Assembly: GCF_029076695.1 (NCBI RefSeq)
Contig: NZ_JARFIK010000001.1
Span: 1,364,001 to 1,428,000, forward strand
DNA length: 64,000 nucleotides
Origin: Adlercreutzia equolifaciens
GTDB lineage: Bacteria > Actinomycetota > Coriobacteriia > Coriobacteriales > Eggerthellaceae
Reading direction: 5' to 3'
In this document: positions 1 to 8,729 of the stretch, one piece after another
How the letters are laid out: every line of letters starts with the position of its first letter
How positions within the stretch are numbered: position 1 is the stretch's first letter
The notes under the pieces: model-generated
Seen by the model: the letters and a program-made list of their open reading frames with translations, nothing else
Told to the model about the DNA's origin: nothing
Databases searched by the model: none
Made by a program: the position numbers and the translations under genes

Positions 1-27
1 ATGCTCTTAGCTACGGCGCTGCAGCAG

Positions 28-200
28 TTTTTGCGAAAGGCCCACAATGATGGGGGGAGTCGCTGCGTTTTGACGGCGAGTATCGCGGGGGTGGGGCTCG
101 CTGCGTTTTGACGGTGGGTTTCGAGGTAGTGGGGAGCTGCGAAAGGCCGAGGATGGGTTTTGCAGTGATGGCGCGCGTTGCGTTTTGACGGTGGGTTTCA
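28..200. repeat. Degenerate tandem repeat array at left edge
   Basis: Five units begin with TGCG at about 32, 64, 102, 138 and 179, so the spacing is 32-41 nt. Three continue as TGCGTTTTGACGG (64, 102, 179) and two as TGCGAAAGGCC (32, 138). GATGGGG or GGTGGG usually follows. The period of about 38 nt resembles the 41-nt period of the array at 44409-44909, but the unit sequence differs. No function is known to me, and the array may extend past the left edge. Confidence 0.6.
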
Positions 201-984
201 CGGTGGTGGAAGCCGCGGTACCTAACTTCCAGAATCGGCGTCTTTGGTACCCGTCAACTTCCATCCTGAAGCTAGCCACCTGGGCTTTTGCAGGAGTGCG
301 ATACCAATGTGGCCGATTTTGACTCGCCGAAGGGTACCAAATCCTCTTGTATTGGAACTAAGGCTGGAACCAAGGCTGATGGGGTCAAAGGTCGATGAAT
401 CAAAGGTCGGTCGATGAGAATCAAGTCGAAAGCCGCCAAGGCGGGTGATGTGCCTTCCAGCACCCTTTCTCCTCCGCTAGATGCCCCTTGCATTTGGTGC
501 TTCCCGTCGTGCGCGGGCCTGACCATCCTGGCTCTTTCGCTGGATAGCCGGTCCTGCGCCCTCTGGCGCCATCCCCGCTGCTCCTGGGCCGTTCCTGACG
601 CCCCTGGCTGCCCCCGGCTCTTTCGCCGGGCGGTCCGTTCGGCCTTGGCGCCCCGGCCTTGGCGCCCTCTGGTGCCGCTCCCGGTGCGCGCCGTTGCGTA
701 GAACCCAGTCTCTTCCGAACGCACAGCGCCTCACCGATCTTAAGGTTAAGGAGCAGTTAACCTCCTTAAGCACCTCTTTTTCTCCCTTATTTTGCTCTAG
801 GAGGATGAGGTATTTTTAGGGTAGAAAACCATGAGTTCCCAGTTCGAGCGTTGGTTAATTCTTAATTGGTTCAGAAATAACCTCATTAGTTAATCAATTC
901 AGATAATTATGAATCTGGGCGAGGCCGTTGCGTCCCCGTAACCTTCCCGTTGTTCGCAAGACGAGGGAAGAAAGGGGGACGACC
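201..984. other. Gene-free region with degenerate GC-rich repeats
   Basis: I see no convincing gene here. GGTACC followed by AACTTCCA occurs at 217 and 246. From about 480 to 700 the sequence is very GC-rich, with imperfect repeats: GGCTCTTTCGC at 530 and 617, and GCGCCCTCTGG near 556 and 662. Open frames in this block translate to Arg/Ala/Gly-rich sequence without a recognisable domain and have no good ribosome site, so I did not call them. An inverted repeat TTAAGGAG-N8-CTCCTTAA lies at 746-769 and is followed by CTTTTT. Positions 850-915 are AT-rich and probably hold the promoter of the next operon, but no clear -35/-10 pair stands out. Confidence 0.5.
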
Positions 985-1806
985 ATGACTATGGTCATGA
1001 GCGAGACGGACACCGATACGTCCAAGGCCGACGAGCTGCCCGAGGGCAGTTATCCCGCCATCGAGGATCTGGAAGAACGCGTGCGCGCCGACGAGGAGGC
1101 CGCTGTTACGTTCACGCTTGAGGGTTTGACCCATGCCATTTGCAAGCAGCCGCTCAATCGTCCGATCTATCGCCGCATTCTCATGTTCTTCGATGAGGAG
1201 CATTCTACGGAAGAGGCCGAAGCATTCATCGCCGAGATTCCGGAGTTCACCTACGCCATTCAGCCCGAGGGTCGTTTTCTTGATGTGCTCGAGCGCAATG
1301 GCGGCATCGAGCGCGTTGCCGTGGAGGACGAAGAGACCGAGGGCGCGGAGTCTGCCGAGGCCATTGATGGCAGCCAGGAAGACGCCGACTCGGCCGCCGA
1401 GGCTGTCGAGGACAGTGAAACCGCAGCGGAAGAAGCGGTCGCCGAAGACGAGGCACCCGTCGATGAGCTGGCCAGTTTGGTGGGTGCTCGCTGGATTGTG
1501 ACCGACTTGGGTCGCCAGTACGTTGAGGCCACCGACCCCATGGCTCCGCTGAAGCAGCTTATTACCCAAGATGCCGACCGAACTGAAACCTATCTCATGG
1601 TGCTGGGCATGTGCGCTGAGGCGTCGCAGCCCCTTGCCGAGATCGAGCGCGCCGTGCGCGCCCTGCAAAACGAGAACAAAAGCGCCGCCCAGATACAACC
1701 GAGCATATATCTGGATCGACTAGAGCGTGTGGGCGGGCTTTATTGGAAAGGCCAGTGGAACATTACAGAAGAGGGGAGGAAGATCCTGGCCGATCTGACG
1801 GCGTAA
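985..1806 (+). CDS. Tandem winged-helix protein with acidic insert, first gene of molybdenum reductase operon
   Basis: This 273-residue protein belongs to no family I can name. I chose ATG 985 because AGAAAGGGGG lies just upstream; an in-frame TTG at 928 has no such site. Two copies of a helical module seem to be present. Residues about 45-111 end in LDVLERNGGIE, and residues about 190-270 end in LDRLERVGGLYW followed by WNITEEGRKILA. The first copy appears to finish only at WIVTDLGRQYVE (about 171-182), after a strongly acidic Glu/Asp/Ala stretch (about 114-163) placed where the wing of a winged helix would be. The gene lies 49 nt before the catalytic subunit, so it is probably co-transcribed with it and may be a regulator or an assembly factor. 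It has no signal peptide or membrane segment. Confidence 0.75.
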   Translation: MTMVMSETDTDTSKADELPEGSYPAIEDLEERVRADEEAAVTFTLEGLTHAICKQPLNRPIYRRILMFFDEEHSTEEAEAFIAEIPEFTYAIQPEGRFLDVLERNGGIERVAVEDEETEGAESAEAIDGSQEDADSAAEAVEDSETAAEEAVAEDEAPVDELASLVGARWIVTDLGRQYVEATDPMAPLKQLITQDADRTETYLMVLGMCAEASQPLAEIERAVRALQNENKSAAQIQPSIYLDRLERVGGLYWKGQWNITEEGRKILADLTA

Positions 1807-1855
1807 CAGCCGAAGCGATAGTAAGAGAAGGAACGCTAGAAGAAGGAGAACAATC

Positions 1856-4750
1856 GTGGCTGAACTCACGATGACGCGACGCACCTTCGCGAAGGCCAGC
1901 GCCCTTGCCGGCGTGGCCGCTGCGGTAGGTGCGACGATGACGGAGGGCCTGGCTGATGCCCCGGCGGCTTTCGCCGACGCCCCCGCCGAAGTCAAAACTT
2001 ACAAGAGCATGTGCCATGGCTGCATCCAGCCCTGCGCCGTGCTGGTAACCGTCGAGGACGGCGTGGTCACCCGCATCCAGGGCGACCCCGACGCTCCCAA
2101 CAACAAGACCGGTGTGTGCGTGAAGTGCCTGAACCAGCTGCACACCTGCTACAGCCCCCGCCGCGTGCTGCATCCCATGAAGCACGTTGAGCGCGGCACC
2201 AACAACTGGGAGACCATCTCCTGGGACGAGGCCATCGAATTGGCCGCCGACAAGATCGGCGAGGCCATCGAGAAGTACGGCCCCTACAGCTTCTTCGCCT
2301 CCGGTGGCGGCGGTGGTCTGTACTGCGGCTTCCACGGCTACAACTTCCCCGAGGGCTTTGGCTCGCCCAACACCTTCGAGCCCGGCGGCGCTCAGTGCTT
2401 CGAGCCCCGCGTTACCTGCGCACCCCTGGTGGGCATGGTGTGCTCGCAGTCCATTGCCGACTCCCGCGTTGTGGAGCCGTTCAACACCTATGATCCGCAG
2501 TGCGAGATGCTGGTCATCTGGGGCGCCCAGCCCACCATCTCCCAGACCGCTAACTCCGGCCATGCCATGGCCGACCTGCGCGTCGACCGCGGCTGCAAGA
2601 CCGTCGTTGTGGACCCGAACTTCTCGCCCGACGCTGCCAAGGCCGACGTGTGGCTGCCTGTGCGTCCCGGCACCGACACGGCGCTGCTGCTCAGCTGGAT
2701 CCGCTACATCTTTGACAACGAGCTGTACGACGAGCAGTTCTGCAAGTACTGGACGAACCTGCCGTTCCTCATCAACCCCGACACGCGCTTCCCGTATCTG
2801 GCCGAGGAGATCTGGCCGGACTACAAGAACCCGTCGGCCGACCCGAACGAGGTGTACTCCAATCCGGCCTACGTGTGCTTCGACGCGAAGACCAACTCCA
2901 TCCAGCCCTTCCCCTACACTGCTCCGGCCGATTCTCCGGTTGACCCGGTCATCCTGGCCGAGGTGGAAGTGAACGGCAAGAAGGCCAAGACCGCCGGCCA
3001 GATTTACTGGGAAGAGGCCGAGCCCTGGACCCTCGAGGCCGCTGGCGAGTACTGCTGGTGCAAGCCCGAGAAGATCGAGGAGGCCATCCGCCTCTACACC
3101 GACGCCAAGGTTGCCGGCATCGCCCACGGCGTAGCCACCGACCAGCAGCGCTGCGCTTCCGAGGCTCCGCTGGGCTGCCTGATGCTCGACACCATGATGG
3201 GCTACATTTACAAGCCTGGCTGCACCATCACGCTGACCAACCAGCACTACGAGAGCCGCCCCATCGCCTACTGGGGCCCCATGATGCGCGATCTGTGGGT
3301 AAACCAGTACGGCATCAGCTGGGTGACCGGCTACACCGAGAAGTGGAACCGCGAGCGCGTGGAGAACTTCGAGGACAAGGAGTCCCAGGCCTGGTACATG
3401 CAGATGATGAAGGACAAGCTGGGCTTCAACCGCTTCCGCGGCTTCTACAATCAGGACACCACCCATGCTCCCTCCATCCTGCACGCCATCATGACCGGCG
3501 AGCCCTACAAGCCGCGCGTGTGGTACGACTTCTCGGGCAACAAGTTCGCCGTGTGCGGCAACGCCTCTTCCTGGTACGACGCCCTGGGCGAGCTGGACTT
3601 CATCATCGGCCAGCACCCCATCGTCACTTCCTTCCACTACGAGGCCTGCGACCTGTTCTTCCCCATGAAGGAATGGCTCGAGTGGAACGGCACCGGCTCT
3701 CAGCAGAACAAGACGTTCATGTACACCGAGGTGGTGCACTTGGGCGAGACCGCGCACAACTTCATCTCCTCCAACCGTGTGCTGCAGCGCTACCGCGAGA
3801 AGTACAAGCCGGAGGATCTGGACAACCCGGCGCCGCTCAACCGCGGCGACTTCAAGGCCGGCGACGAGCTGACCGAGCAGACGCTGCGCAACCATGTGGC
3901 CGAGAAGTTCGAGGCCGAGTCGTGGGAGTATCTGAAGGAGCACCAGGACGAGTTCATTCCGAAGGTCATCCCCGAGGAGCAGTATTACTGCTACAACCAG
4001 CACGAGGAAATCGTGGACGACGGCCTGCCGGCCGGCTTCCCCACGGAGTCCCGCAAGCTGGAGCCCTACTGCACCATGTACCTGCACATGAGCCGCACGG
4101 GCTTCCCCATTGCCTACCCGGCCCAGTGGGAGCAGCTGGAGACGGACTACAACCCCATCTGCGTGAACATCCCGCCGGTGGAGGATCCCACCACCGACAC
4201 GGAGTATCCGCTGGTCATCACCTCCGGTCGTCTGCCCTACTTCCACCACGGCACCATGCGCCATGCGGCCTTCGCCCGTGAGCTGTGCCCCGTGCCCGAC
4301 TGCAAGATCAACCCGAAGACGGCGGCCGAGTACGGCATCGAGCACATGGACTGGATCAAGATCACGTCTCGTCGCGGTTCCACCCATGCTCGCGCCTACC
4401 TCACCGAGGCCGAGGCGCCCGGACAGCTGTGGATGGAGCGCTTCTGGAACCCCGAGGCCTACGATGCCTCCCAGAAGAACCCCGACGGCGGCTGGCGTCA
4501 GTGCAACATCAACGTGCTGACCACCAACTTCGTCGAGAACCTTGACCTGTCCGAAGAGGACTTCGTCGAGGGCGATCCCGAGAAGACCAAGAACCCGTGG
4601 AACCTCGTGTACGGTTCGTTTACCCTGCGCGGCTTCACGGTGAAGATCGAGAAGAGCGAGCGTCCCGAGAACATCTGGGTGGAGCCCAAGGAGTTCCAGC
4701 CCTTCATGCCGACGCTCCAGTCCGAACCTCAGACGGGAGATGTGTACTAA
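1856..4750 (+). CDS. Tat-exported molybdopterin oxidoreductase, catalytic subunit (DMSO reductase superfamily)
   Basis: The 964-residue catalytic subunit starts at GTG 1856 behind AGAAGGAG. The N-terminus carries a Tat signal (TRRTFAKAS, then a hydrophobic stretch to about residue 40), so it acts outside the cytoplasmic membrane. A [4Fe-4S] site is formed by C53-x2-C56-x3-C60-x27-C88. The molybdopterin-binding core follows, with WGAQPT, VVVDPNFSPDAAKADVWLPVRPGTD and a C-terminal dinucleotide-binding domain beginning near YPLVITSGRLPYFHHGT. Cys181 in AQCFEPR lies where the family usually places its metal ligand and is a candidate ligand (inference). The gene overlaps the ferredoxin subunit by one base. 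Eggerthellaceae use related enzymes for catechol dehydroxylation and other respiratory reductions. The substrate here cannot be read from the sequence. Confidence 0.92.
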   Translation: MAELTMTRRTFAKASALAGVAAAVGATMTEGLADAPAAFADAPAEVKTYKSMCHGCIQPCAVLVTVEDGVVTRIQGDPDAPNNKTGVCVKCLNQLHTCYSPRRVLHPMKHVERGTNNWETISWDEAIELAADKIGEAIEKYGPYSFFASGGGGGLYCGFHGYNFPEGFGSPNTFEPGGAQCFEPRVTCAPLVGMVCSQSIADSRVVEPFNTYDPQCEMLVIWGAQPTISQTANSGHAMADLRVDRGCKTVVVDPNFSPDAAKADVWLPVRPGTDTALLLSWIRYIFDNELYDEQFCKYWTNLPFLINPDTRFPYLAEEIWPDYKNPSADPNEVYSNPAYVCFDAKTNSIQPFPYTAPADSPVDPVILAEVEVNGKKAKTAGQIYWEEAEPWTLEAAGEYCWCKPEKIEEAIRLYTDAKVAGIAHGVATDQQRCASEAPLGCLMLDTMMGYIYKPGCTITLTNQHYESRPIAYWGPMMRDLWVNQYGISWVTGYTEKWNRERVENFEDKESQAWYMQMMKDKLGFNRFRGFYNQDTTHAPSILHAIMTGEPYKPRVWYDFSGNKFAVCGNASSWYDALGELDFIIGQHPIVTSFHYEACDLFFPMKEWLEWNGTGSQQNKTFMYTEVVHLGETAHNFISSNRVLQRYREKYKPEDLDNPAPLNRGDFKAGDELTEQTLRNHVAEKFEAESWEYLKEHQDEFIPKVIPEEQYYCYNQHEEIVDDGLPAGFPTESRKLEPYCTMYLHMSRTGFPIAYPAQWEQLETDYNPICVNIPPVEDPTTDTEYPLVITSGRLPYFHHGTMRHAAFARELCPVPDCKINPKTAAEYGIEHMDWIKITSRRGSTHARAYLTEAEAPGQLWMERFWNPEAYDASQKNPDGGWRQCNINVLTTNFVENLDLSEEDFVEGDPEKTKNPWNLVYGSFTLRGFTVKIEKSERPENIWVEPKEFQPFMPTLQSEPQTGDVY

Positions 4751-5340
4751 TGGCTCGAAACTGTCTTGTCGTCAACCTGGACCGTTGCTCTGGCTGCGAC
4801 GGCTGCGTTGTCGCCTGTAAAATGGAGAATAAGATCAACCTTGGTGAGTACTGGAACCGCGTGGTGACCGTAGGCCCTACCGGCACTCACCCCGATATCG
4901 AGATGTACTGGCTGCCGGTGCAGTGCCAGCAGTGCGAGCATCCCTCCTGCGTGGAGGTGTGCCCCACCGGCGCCTCCTACCGCGATCCTGAGACCGACGT
5001 CGTGCTCGTCAACAAGGAGAAGTGCATCGGCTGCAAGTACTGCATGATGGCCTGCCCCTACGGCGTGCGCTCCTTCAACGAGGACGAGCGCGTTGTGGAG
5101 AAGTGCACCCTGTGCAGCCACCGCACCGCCGACGGCTCCGGCCTGCCCAACTGCGTCGTGTGCTGCGCTACGGGCGCCCGCTTCTACGGCGATCTGGACG
5201 ACCCGAACTCCGACGTGTCCAAGGAGCTGGCGAAGTACTCGGATGACTGCATCCACACTCTGCCTGACAATGCGGGCACCGGTCCTATCACGCGCTACAT
5301 CCTGTCCCCCAAGATTGCTGCTTGGAAGGAGCTGGCATAA
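4750..5340 (+). CDS. Four-cluster 4Fe-4S ferredoxin subunit (DmsB/PhsB type)
   Basis: This 196-residue electron-transfer subunit starts at ATG 4750, overlapping the catalytic gene in TAATG. Sixteen cysteines form the four-cluster pattern of DmsB-like subunits: CSGCDGCVVACK near residue 13, CQQCEHPSCVEVCP, CIGCKYCMMACP, then CTLC and the CVVCCATGAR group. It should pass electrons from the membrane anchor encoded next to the molybdenum subunit. It lacks its own signal peptide and is presumably exported together with the Tat-bearing partner, as is known for this family. The fourth motif is slightly unusual because two cysteines are adjacent. Confidence 0.93.
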   Translation: MARNCLVVNLDRCSGCDGCVVACKMENKINLGEYWNRVVTVGPTGTHPDIEMYWLPVQCQQCEHPSCVEVCPTGASYRDPETDVVLVNKEKCIGCKYCMMACPYGVRSFNEDERVVEKCTLCSHRTADGSGLPNCVVCCATGARFYGDLDDPNSDVSKELAKYSDDCIHTLPDNAGTGPITRYILSPKIAAWKELA

Positions 5341-5341
5341 C

Positions 5342-6169
5342 ATGGAAATTCAATGGTCCCTCCTCCTCTTCAGCCTCCTGGCCGGCACGGGCGGCTCCAT
5401 CCTGGCCCTCGTGTCCGTCTCCGAGCTGACCGGCATCGCGCCGAAGAGCCGCAAGGCCCTCGTGATCCTGGCGCTGGTCCTCGTGATCGTGGGCGGCCTG
5501 TTCTCGGTGACCCACCTCGAGCAGAAGGCCCACATCATGGCCGCGGCGGCGAACATCCTGTCGTTCAGCGCCATCTCGATGGAGCTCATCTTCGTGGGCC
5601 TGGTGACCATCATGGCGATCGTCTACCTCGTGGGCATCTTCCGCGGCCTGTCCGCCGGCGCCATGAAGGTCGTCGCCGTGGTGAGCCTCGTCGTGGGCCT
5701 GCTCCTGGGCTACGTCACCGGCTCGGGCTACCAGATGGGCGCCCAGCCCCTGTGGAACACGCCGATGCTGCCCCTGGCCTACCTGGGCACCGACCTGGCC
5801 CTGGCCGCCGCCATCTACGGCGCGGTGACCGCGGGCGCCAAGGACGCCGGCGAGGCCGCCGGCAAGCGCTGCGCGCTGTACTGCGTCATCGGCGCCGCCG
5901 CCTCGCTCGTCTTCTGCCTGCTCTACGGCGTCATGTCGGGCGCGGCCATGGAGCCGGCGCTCTTCTGGGGCGGCGTGGTCGTGCTCGGCGGCGTGGCGAA
6001 CCTCGCCTGCGCGCTGTTCGCCCTCAAGAAGGCCGACTGCGCGGGCATCTACGTAGCTGCCTGCGTGTTCGCCCTCATCGCCGGCGTGTGCCTGCGCGCC
6101 TTCATGTGGCTCGTGGGCACGGGCACCCTGGACTTCTTCGCGGCCGCGGCCGACCGACTGGTCCTGTAG
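5342..6169 (+). CDS. Polytopic membrane anchor of the molybdenum reductase (DmsC-like)
   Basis: The 275-residue protein is almost entirely hydrophobic, with about eight membrane segments separated by short loops. It begins MEIQWSLLLFSLLAGTGG, a typical DmsC-family start. It lies one base after the ferredoxin subunit stop, so the two are probably translationally coupled. In this family the anchor oxidises menaquinol and hands electrons to the four-cluster subunit. Third codon positions are almost all G or C, which also opens a long spurious frame across the gene. Confidence 0.88.
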   Translation: MEIQWSLLLFSLLAGTGGSILALVSVSELTGIAPKSRKALVILALVLVIVGGLFSVTHLEQKAHIMAAAANILSFSAISMELIFVGLVTIMAIVYLVGIFRGLSAGAMKVVAVVSLVVGLLLGYVTGSGYQMGAQPLWNTPMLPLAYLGTDLALAAAIYGAVTAGAKDAGEAAGKRCALYCVIGAAASLVFCLLYGVMSGAAMEPALFWGGVVVLGGVANLACALFALKKADCAGIYVAACVFALIAGVCLRAFMWLVGTGTLDFFAAAADRLVL

Positions 6170-6256
6170 GTAACCCATTCCGTTTGGCTCCGCCGCACCC
6201 GTTCTCCTTTCCCTCCAAAAAACCAGGTGCGGTGGGGCCTTTTCTGAAATTCCCAG

Positions 6257-6286
6257 GCGCCTTTTCCGCTTCGGCTGAAAAGGCGC
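6257..6286 (+). other. Intercistronic hairpin before the TorD gene
   Basis: The arms GCGCCTTTTC (6257-6266) and GAAAAGGCGC (6277-6286) pair perfectly around a 10-nt loop that itself contains CCG/CGG. No T-run follows, so it is more likely an RNA-processing or stability element than a terminator. It lies in the 140-nt gap between anchor and chaperone. Confidence 0.6.
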
Positions 6287-6309
6287 TGCGGCCCTTGAAG
6301 GAGGCTTTC

Positions 6310-7020
6310 ATGCAAGAGGCAACAATGGTCGGGTATGTGGACCTGCTTAAGGGACACAGCGCCTTTTTGGATATGCTGGCCCGTCTCTATTACAAACCCC
6401 TGTCTCAGGAGGAGCTGGACGCTATCGCCCAGCTTTCCGTGGACGATCTGCCCGAGGATGCGCGCGTGGCCGACGGCTTCGCCGAAATGCTCGCGTACCT
6501 GCATCGCGGCGGCTCTACGCTGCGTCAAGACGTCAATGTCGACTACACGTCGGCGTTCTACGGCATCAATTCCTACGAGGGCCAGGTGGCCCATCCCTGC
6601 GAGTCGGTGTTCGTGGGGGAGGAGGGCCTGCTCATGCAGGCCGAGACGCGCGCCGTCTATCGCATTTACAAGGCCGAGTGCATCAAGAAGGATCCGGAGA
6701 TCGGCGTTCCTGACGACCACCTGTCCTTCGAGCTTCAATTCTTGAGCAAGATGTGCGAACGAGCCGCCGCCTCACTGGAGGCAGGCGATACGGCCGAGGC
6801 CGCTCGCAATATCGCCGTGCAGGAGGCGTTCCTCGCCGAGCACATCCAAGCCTGGTTCCCCGCCATGCAGAAGGTGGCGCTTCATTTGCTGAACACTCCG
6901 TTCTACAAGGGCCTTCTCAAGGCCACTGAAGGCTACCTTGAGCTGCTCGCTGTTGATTTGGCCGACGTCGAGAGCGCTTTGGACGCGCCGGCCGACGCGA
7001 GCGAGGAGCCTGCGGCCTAG
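6310..7020 (+). CDS. TorD/DmsD family molybdoenzyme chaperone
   Basis: This 236-residue cytoplasmic protein starts at ATG 6310 behind GAAGGAGG. It shows the TorD-family signatures: an all-helical composition, DYTSAFYG near residue 76, HPCESVF near 94, and PDDHLSFELQFL near 137. These chaperones bind the Tat signal of their reductase partner and hold it for cofactor loading, so the partner here is most likely the 1856-4750 product. The acidic Ala/Glu/Asp-rich C-terminal tail is not conserved. A strong terminator follows the gene and closes the operon. Confidence 0.88.
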   Translation: MQEATMVGYVDLLKGHSAFLDMLARLYYKPLSQEELDAIAQLSVDDLPEDARVADGFAEMLAYLHRGGSTLRQDVNVDYTSAFYGINSYEGQVAHPCESVFVGEEGLLMQAETRAVYRIYKAECIKKDPEIGVPDDHLSFELQFLSKMCERAAASLEAGDTAEAARNIAVQEAFLAEHIQAWFPAMQKVALHLLNTPFYKGLLKATEGYLELLAVDLADVESALDAPADASEEPAA

Positions 7021-7054
7021 GAAATCCCTCGCCGGGCGATTCCAGGAAGACGCC

Positions 7055-7091
7055 GAAGGGCCCCGTCGTCATGGTGACGACGGGGCCCTTC
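7055..7091. terminator. Strong bidirectional terminator
   Basis: A perfect 16-bp stem (7055-7070 with 7076-7091) surrounds the 5-nt loop ATGGT. It lies between the convergent TorD gene and the minus-strand LuxR gene and could serve both. The T-rich tail on the plus strand is weak (TTGCGTTTG). Confidence 0.85.
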
Positions 7092-7194
7092 TTGCGTTTG
7101 GCGCAGATGGCATAGTTGGATGGGGGAGAGGCAGGCGCAACGAAAGTGCGCTTCGACTGAGAGCGTCCAGCGCCCCACGCTTGGAACACCCGCG

Positions 7195-8646
7195 CTATTC
7201 GATGGTGCTCATAAGGTCGACCAGCTCGTCACGGGAGTGGACGCCGCATTTGTTATAGATGCTCTGAATATGCCCACGGACGGTATGGACGGACAGGTTC
7301 ATGTGCTCCGCGATCTTCTGGGCCGACTGGCCGCGCTGGATCTCCAAGAGTACGTCGTACTCGCGCTGGGAGAGATTCATGCGCTCTTTGATGGACTGGG
7401 CCTGTTGGAGGCGCCGCTGCTTGCCGCGGGAAACCTGTTCCCGCGGGCGCTCGATGGAGCCCATGACGCTGTCATAGGTTTTGTCCTGCAGGAACAACAG
7501 GGCGTCGGCGGCGCTCAGCACAACGACGATGAGGAAGACGGTGCTCAGGGCCTCGGGGGCAACCGCCTCGATGGCCCAGCCGATGCCTTCGGCAATGGGC
7601 ACCACGCCGTAGAGCGCTCCCAGGGCCAAGGCGCCAATGAACAGCGAGCGCTCCGGCGTGCGGTACATGAGGCAGGCGGCAATGGCCAGCGTCAGGCACT
7701 CGAGCACCGGATGGGCGAAGGCGGTGAGCGTGAAAAGCCAGAAGCTGTCAAAGCCGGGAAGGGACATGCAGGCCAACACGGCAAGGATCATTACCATCAC
7801 GAAGACGCACATGCGCGAGAAGGGAAAACGCCGGGAGAAGAAGACCACGCCGCCCAAAATGGCCAGGGCCAGAAGAATGCGCCCTAAGGCAGGCCATGCC
7901 AGCATATTGGTCGAGAAGGGGTCGATGATGCCCTGGGTAGACACGAGGCGCGCCAGATAGCAGGTGATGGAAAGCAAAGCAACGAACAGGGCGAATTTCA
8001 AGTACGTGCTCCGCGGTACGGCTGCCTCATCGGCCGCCGTCTCGATGCGCGCGGGCCAGTGTTGGGCCGCGCGGTCGCCCAAGCTGGCGGTGACGCCCGC
8101 CAGCAGGGGGAGGGCGGCGAAGAGGAACGAGGCCAAGGGCCCGGCAGTGCCGAGCACAACGAAGTAGATGCTCACGACGACAAACTCAGTATAGGCGAGC
8201 CAGATCCAAATTTCCGTCGGTCGGAGCCGTCCCAGAAGCATGCACGACTTGATGGCGATGCAGCCAATGCCAAGACCCGTCAGGGCGGCGCCGGCCAGCG
8301 AGATGGCCTGGATCAGCATCGATGAGGCCAGGGGTCCTTCGGGCCCCGCGAAGAGCAGACAGAGCGTACCGAGGGAGGCGAGGGCGCCCAGCACGGTGAC
8401 GGGAATGGTGAGGGTGCGCTTCGTGAGCCGCGGAAGCGTGACGGCCCCAATACAGCCAATGAGCAGCGTGAGATAGAACAGCATGTCCTGTTTCCCCAGC
8501 CCGATGCTCATGGTGCCGCTGAAGGCGATGAAGCGCCAGCTGATCCAAAATGCCAGGGACAGAAGCGGCAGCATGGGCCAGCGGTCGAGAATGCGGTCGA
8601 TGCCGCTCTGGTCCAGGGATTCTGCCCCCTCGATATCTTCGCTCAT
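7195..8646 (-). CDS. Membrane-spanning LuxR-family transcriptional regulator
   Basis: The 483-residue protein has about twelve hydrophobic segments over residues 15-400 and then a cytoplasmic LuxR-type helix-turn-helix. The HTH is at about 420-480: LSQREYDVLLEIQRG, then AEHMNLSVHTVRGHIQSIYNKCGV. The start is ATG at 8646 behind AAGGAGAGG. Polytopic LuxR proteins of this type are numerous in Eggerthellaceae and regulate adjacent reductase genes, including catechol dehydroxylases. This one converges on the molybdenum operon ending at 7020 and is its most likely local regulator. The ligand is presumably sensed by the membrane domain (inference). Confidence 0.9.
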   Translation of the reverse strand: MSEDIEGAESLDQSGIDRILDRWPMLPLLSLAFWISWRFIAFSGTMSIGLGKQDMLFYLTLLIGCIGAVTLPRLTKRTLTIPVTVLGALASLGTLCLLFAGPEGPLASSMLIQAISLAGAALTGLGIGCIAIKSCMLLGRLRPTEIWIWLAYTEFVVVSIYFVVLGTAGPLASFLFAALPLLAGVTASLGDRAAQHWPARIETAADEAAVPRSTYLKFALFVALLSITCYLARLVSTQGIIDPFSTNMLAWPALGRILLALAILGGVVFFSRRFPFSRMCVFVMVMILAVLACMSLPGFDSFWLFTLTAFAHPVLECLTLAIAACLMYRTPERSLFIGALALGALYGVVPIAEGIGWAIEAVAPEALSTVFLIVVVLSAADALLFLQDKTYDSVMGSIERPREQVSRGKQRRLQQAQSIKERMNLSQREYDVLLEIQRGQSAQKIAEHMNLSVHTVRGHIQSIYNKCGVHSRDELVDLMSTIE

Positions 8647-8729
8647 AATCCTCTCCTTGCTTTACTCGTACGGGAGGACGCTGCGCAGCAGAGTGACGAG
8701 CGCCGTCTATCTTGCAGATTCGTTTCGCT

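Noticed and set aside
272-773. Overlapping open frames of 95-150 codons on both strands
   Set aside because: They lie in a GC-rich block with imperfect repeats, give Arg/Ala/Gly-rich products, contradict each other and lack good ribosome sites.
746-780. Intrinsic terminator at TTAAGGAG-N8-CTCCTTAA
   Set aside because: The stem is AT-rich and the T-run is offset by several bases, with no upstream gene to terminate, so it is only noted as an inverted repeat.
1763-4387. Very long open frame antisense to the first molybdenum subunit (about 870 codons)
   Set aside because: The sense gene has an intact Tat signal, cluster motif and family domains. High G/C in third positions keeps antisense frames open, and the antisense product is Val/Leu/Gly/His-rich without a domain.
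5353-7020. Single 555-codon frame spanning anchor gene and TorD gene
   Set aside because: Its first half is an out-of-frame reading of the GC-rich anchor gene. The TorD protein begins at ATG 6310 with its own ribosome site.
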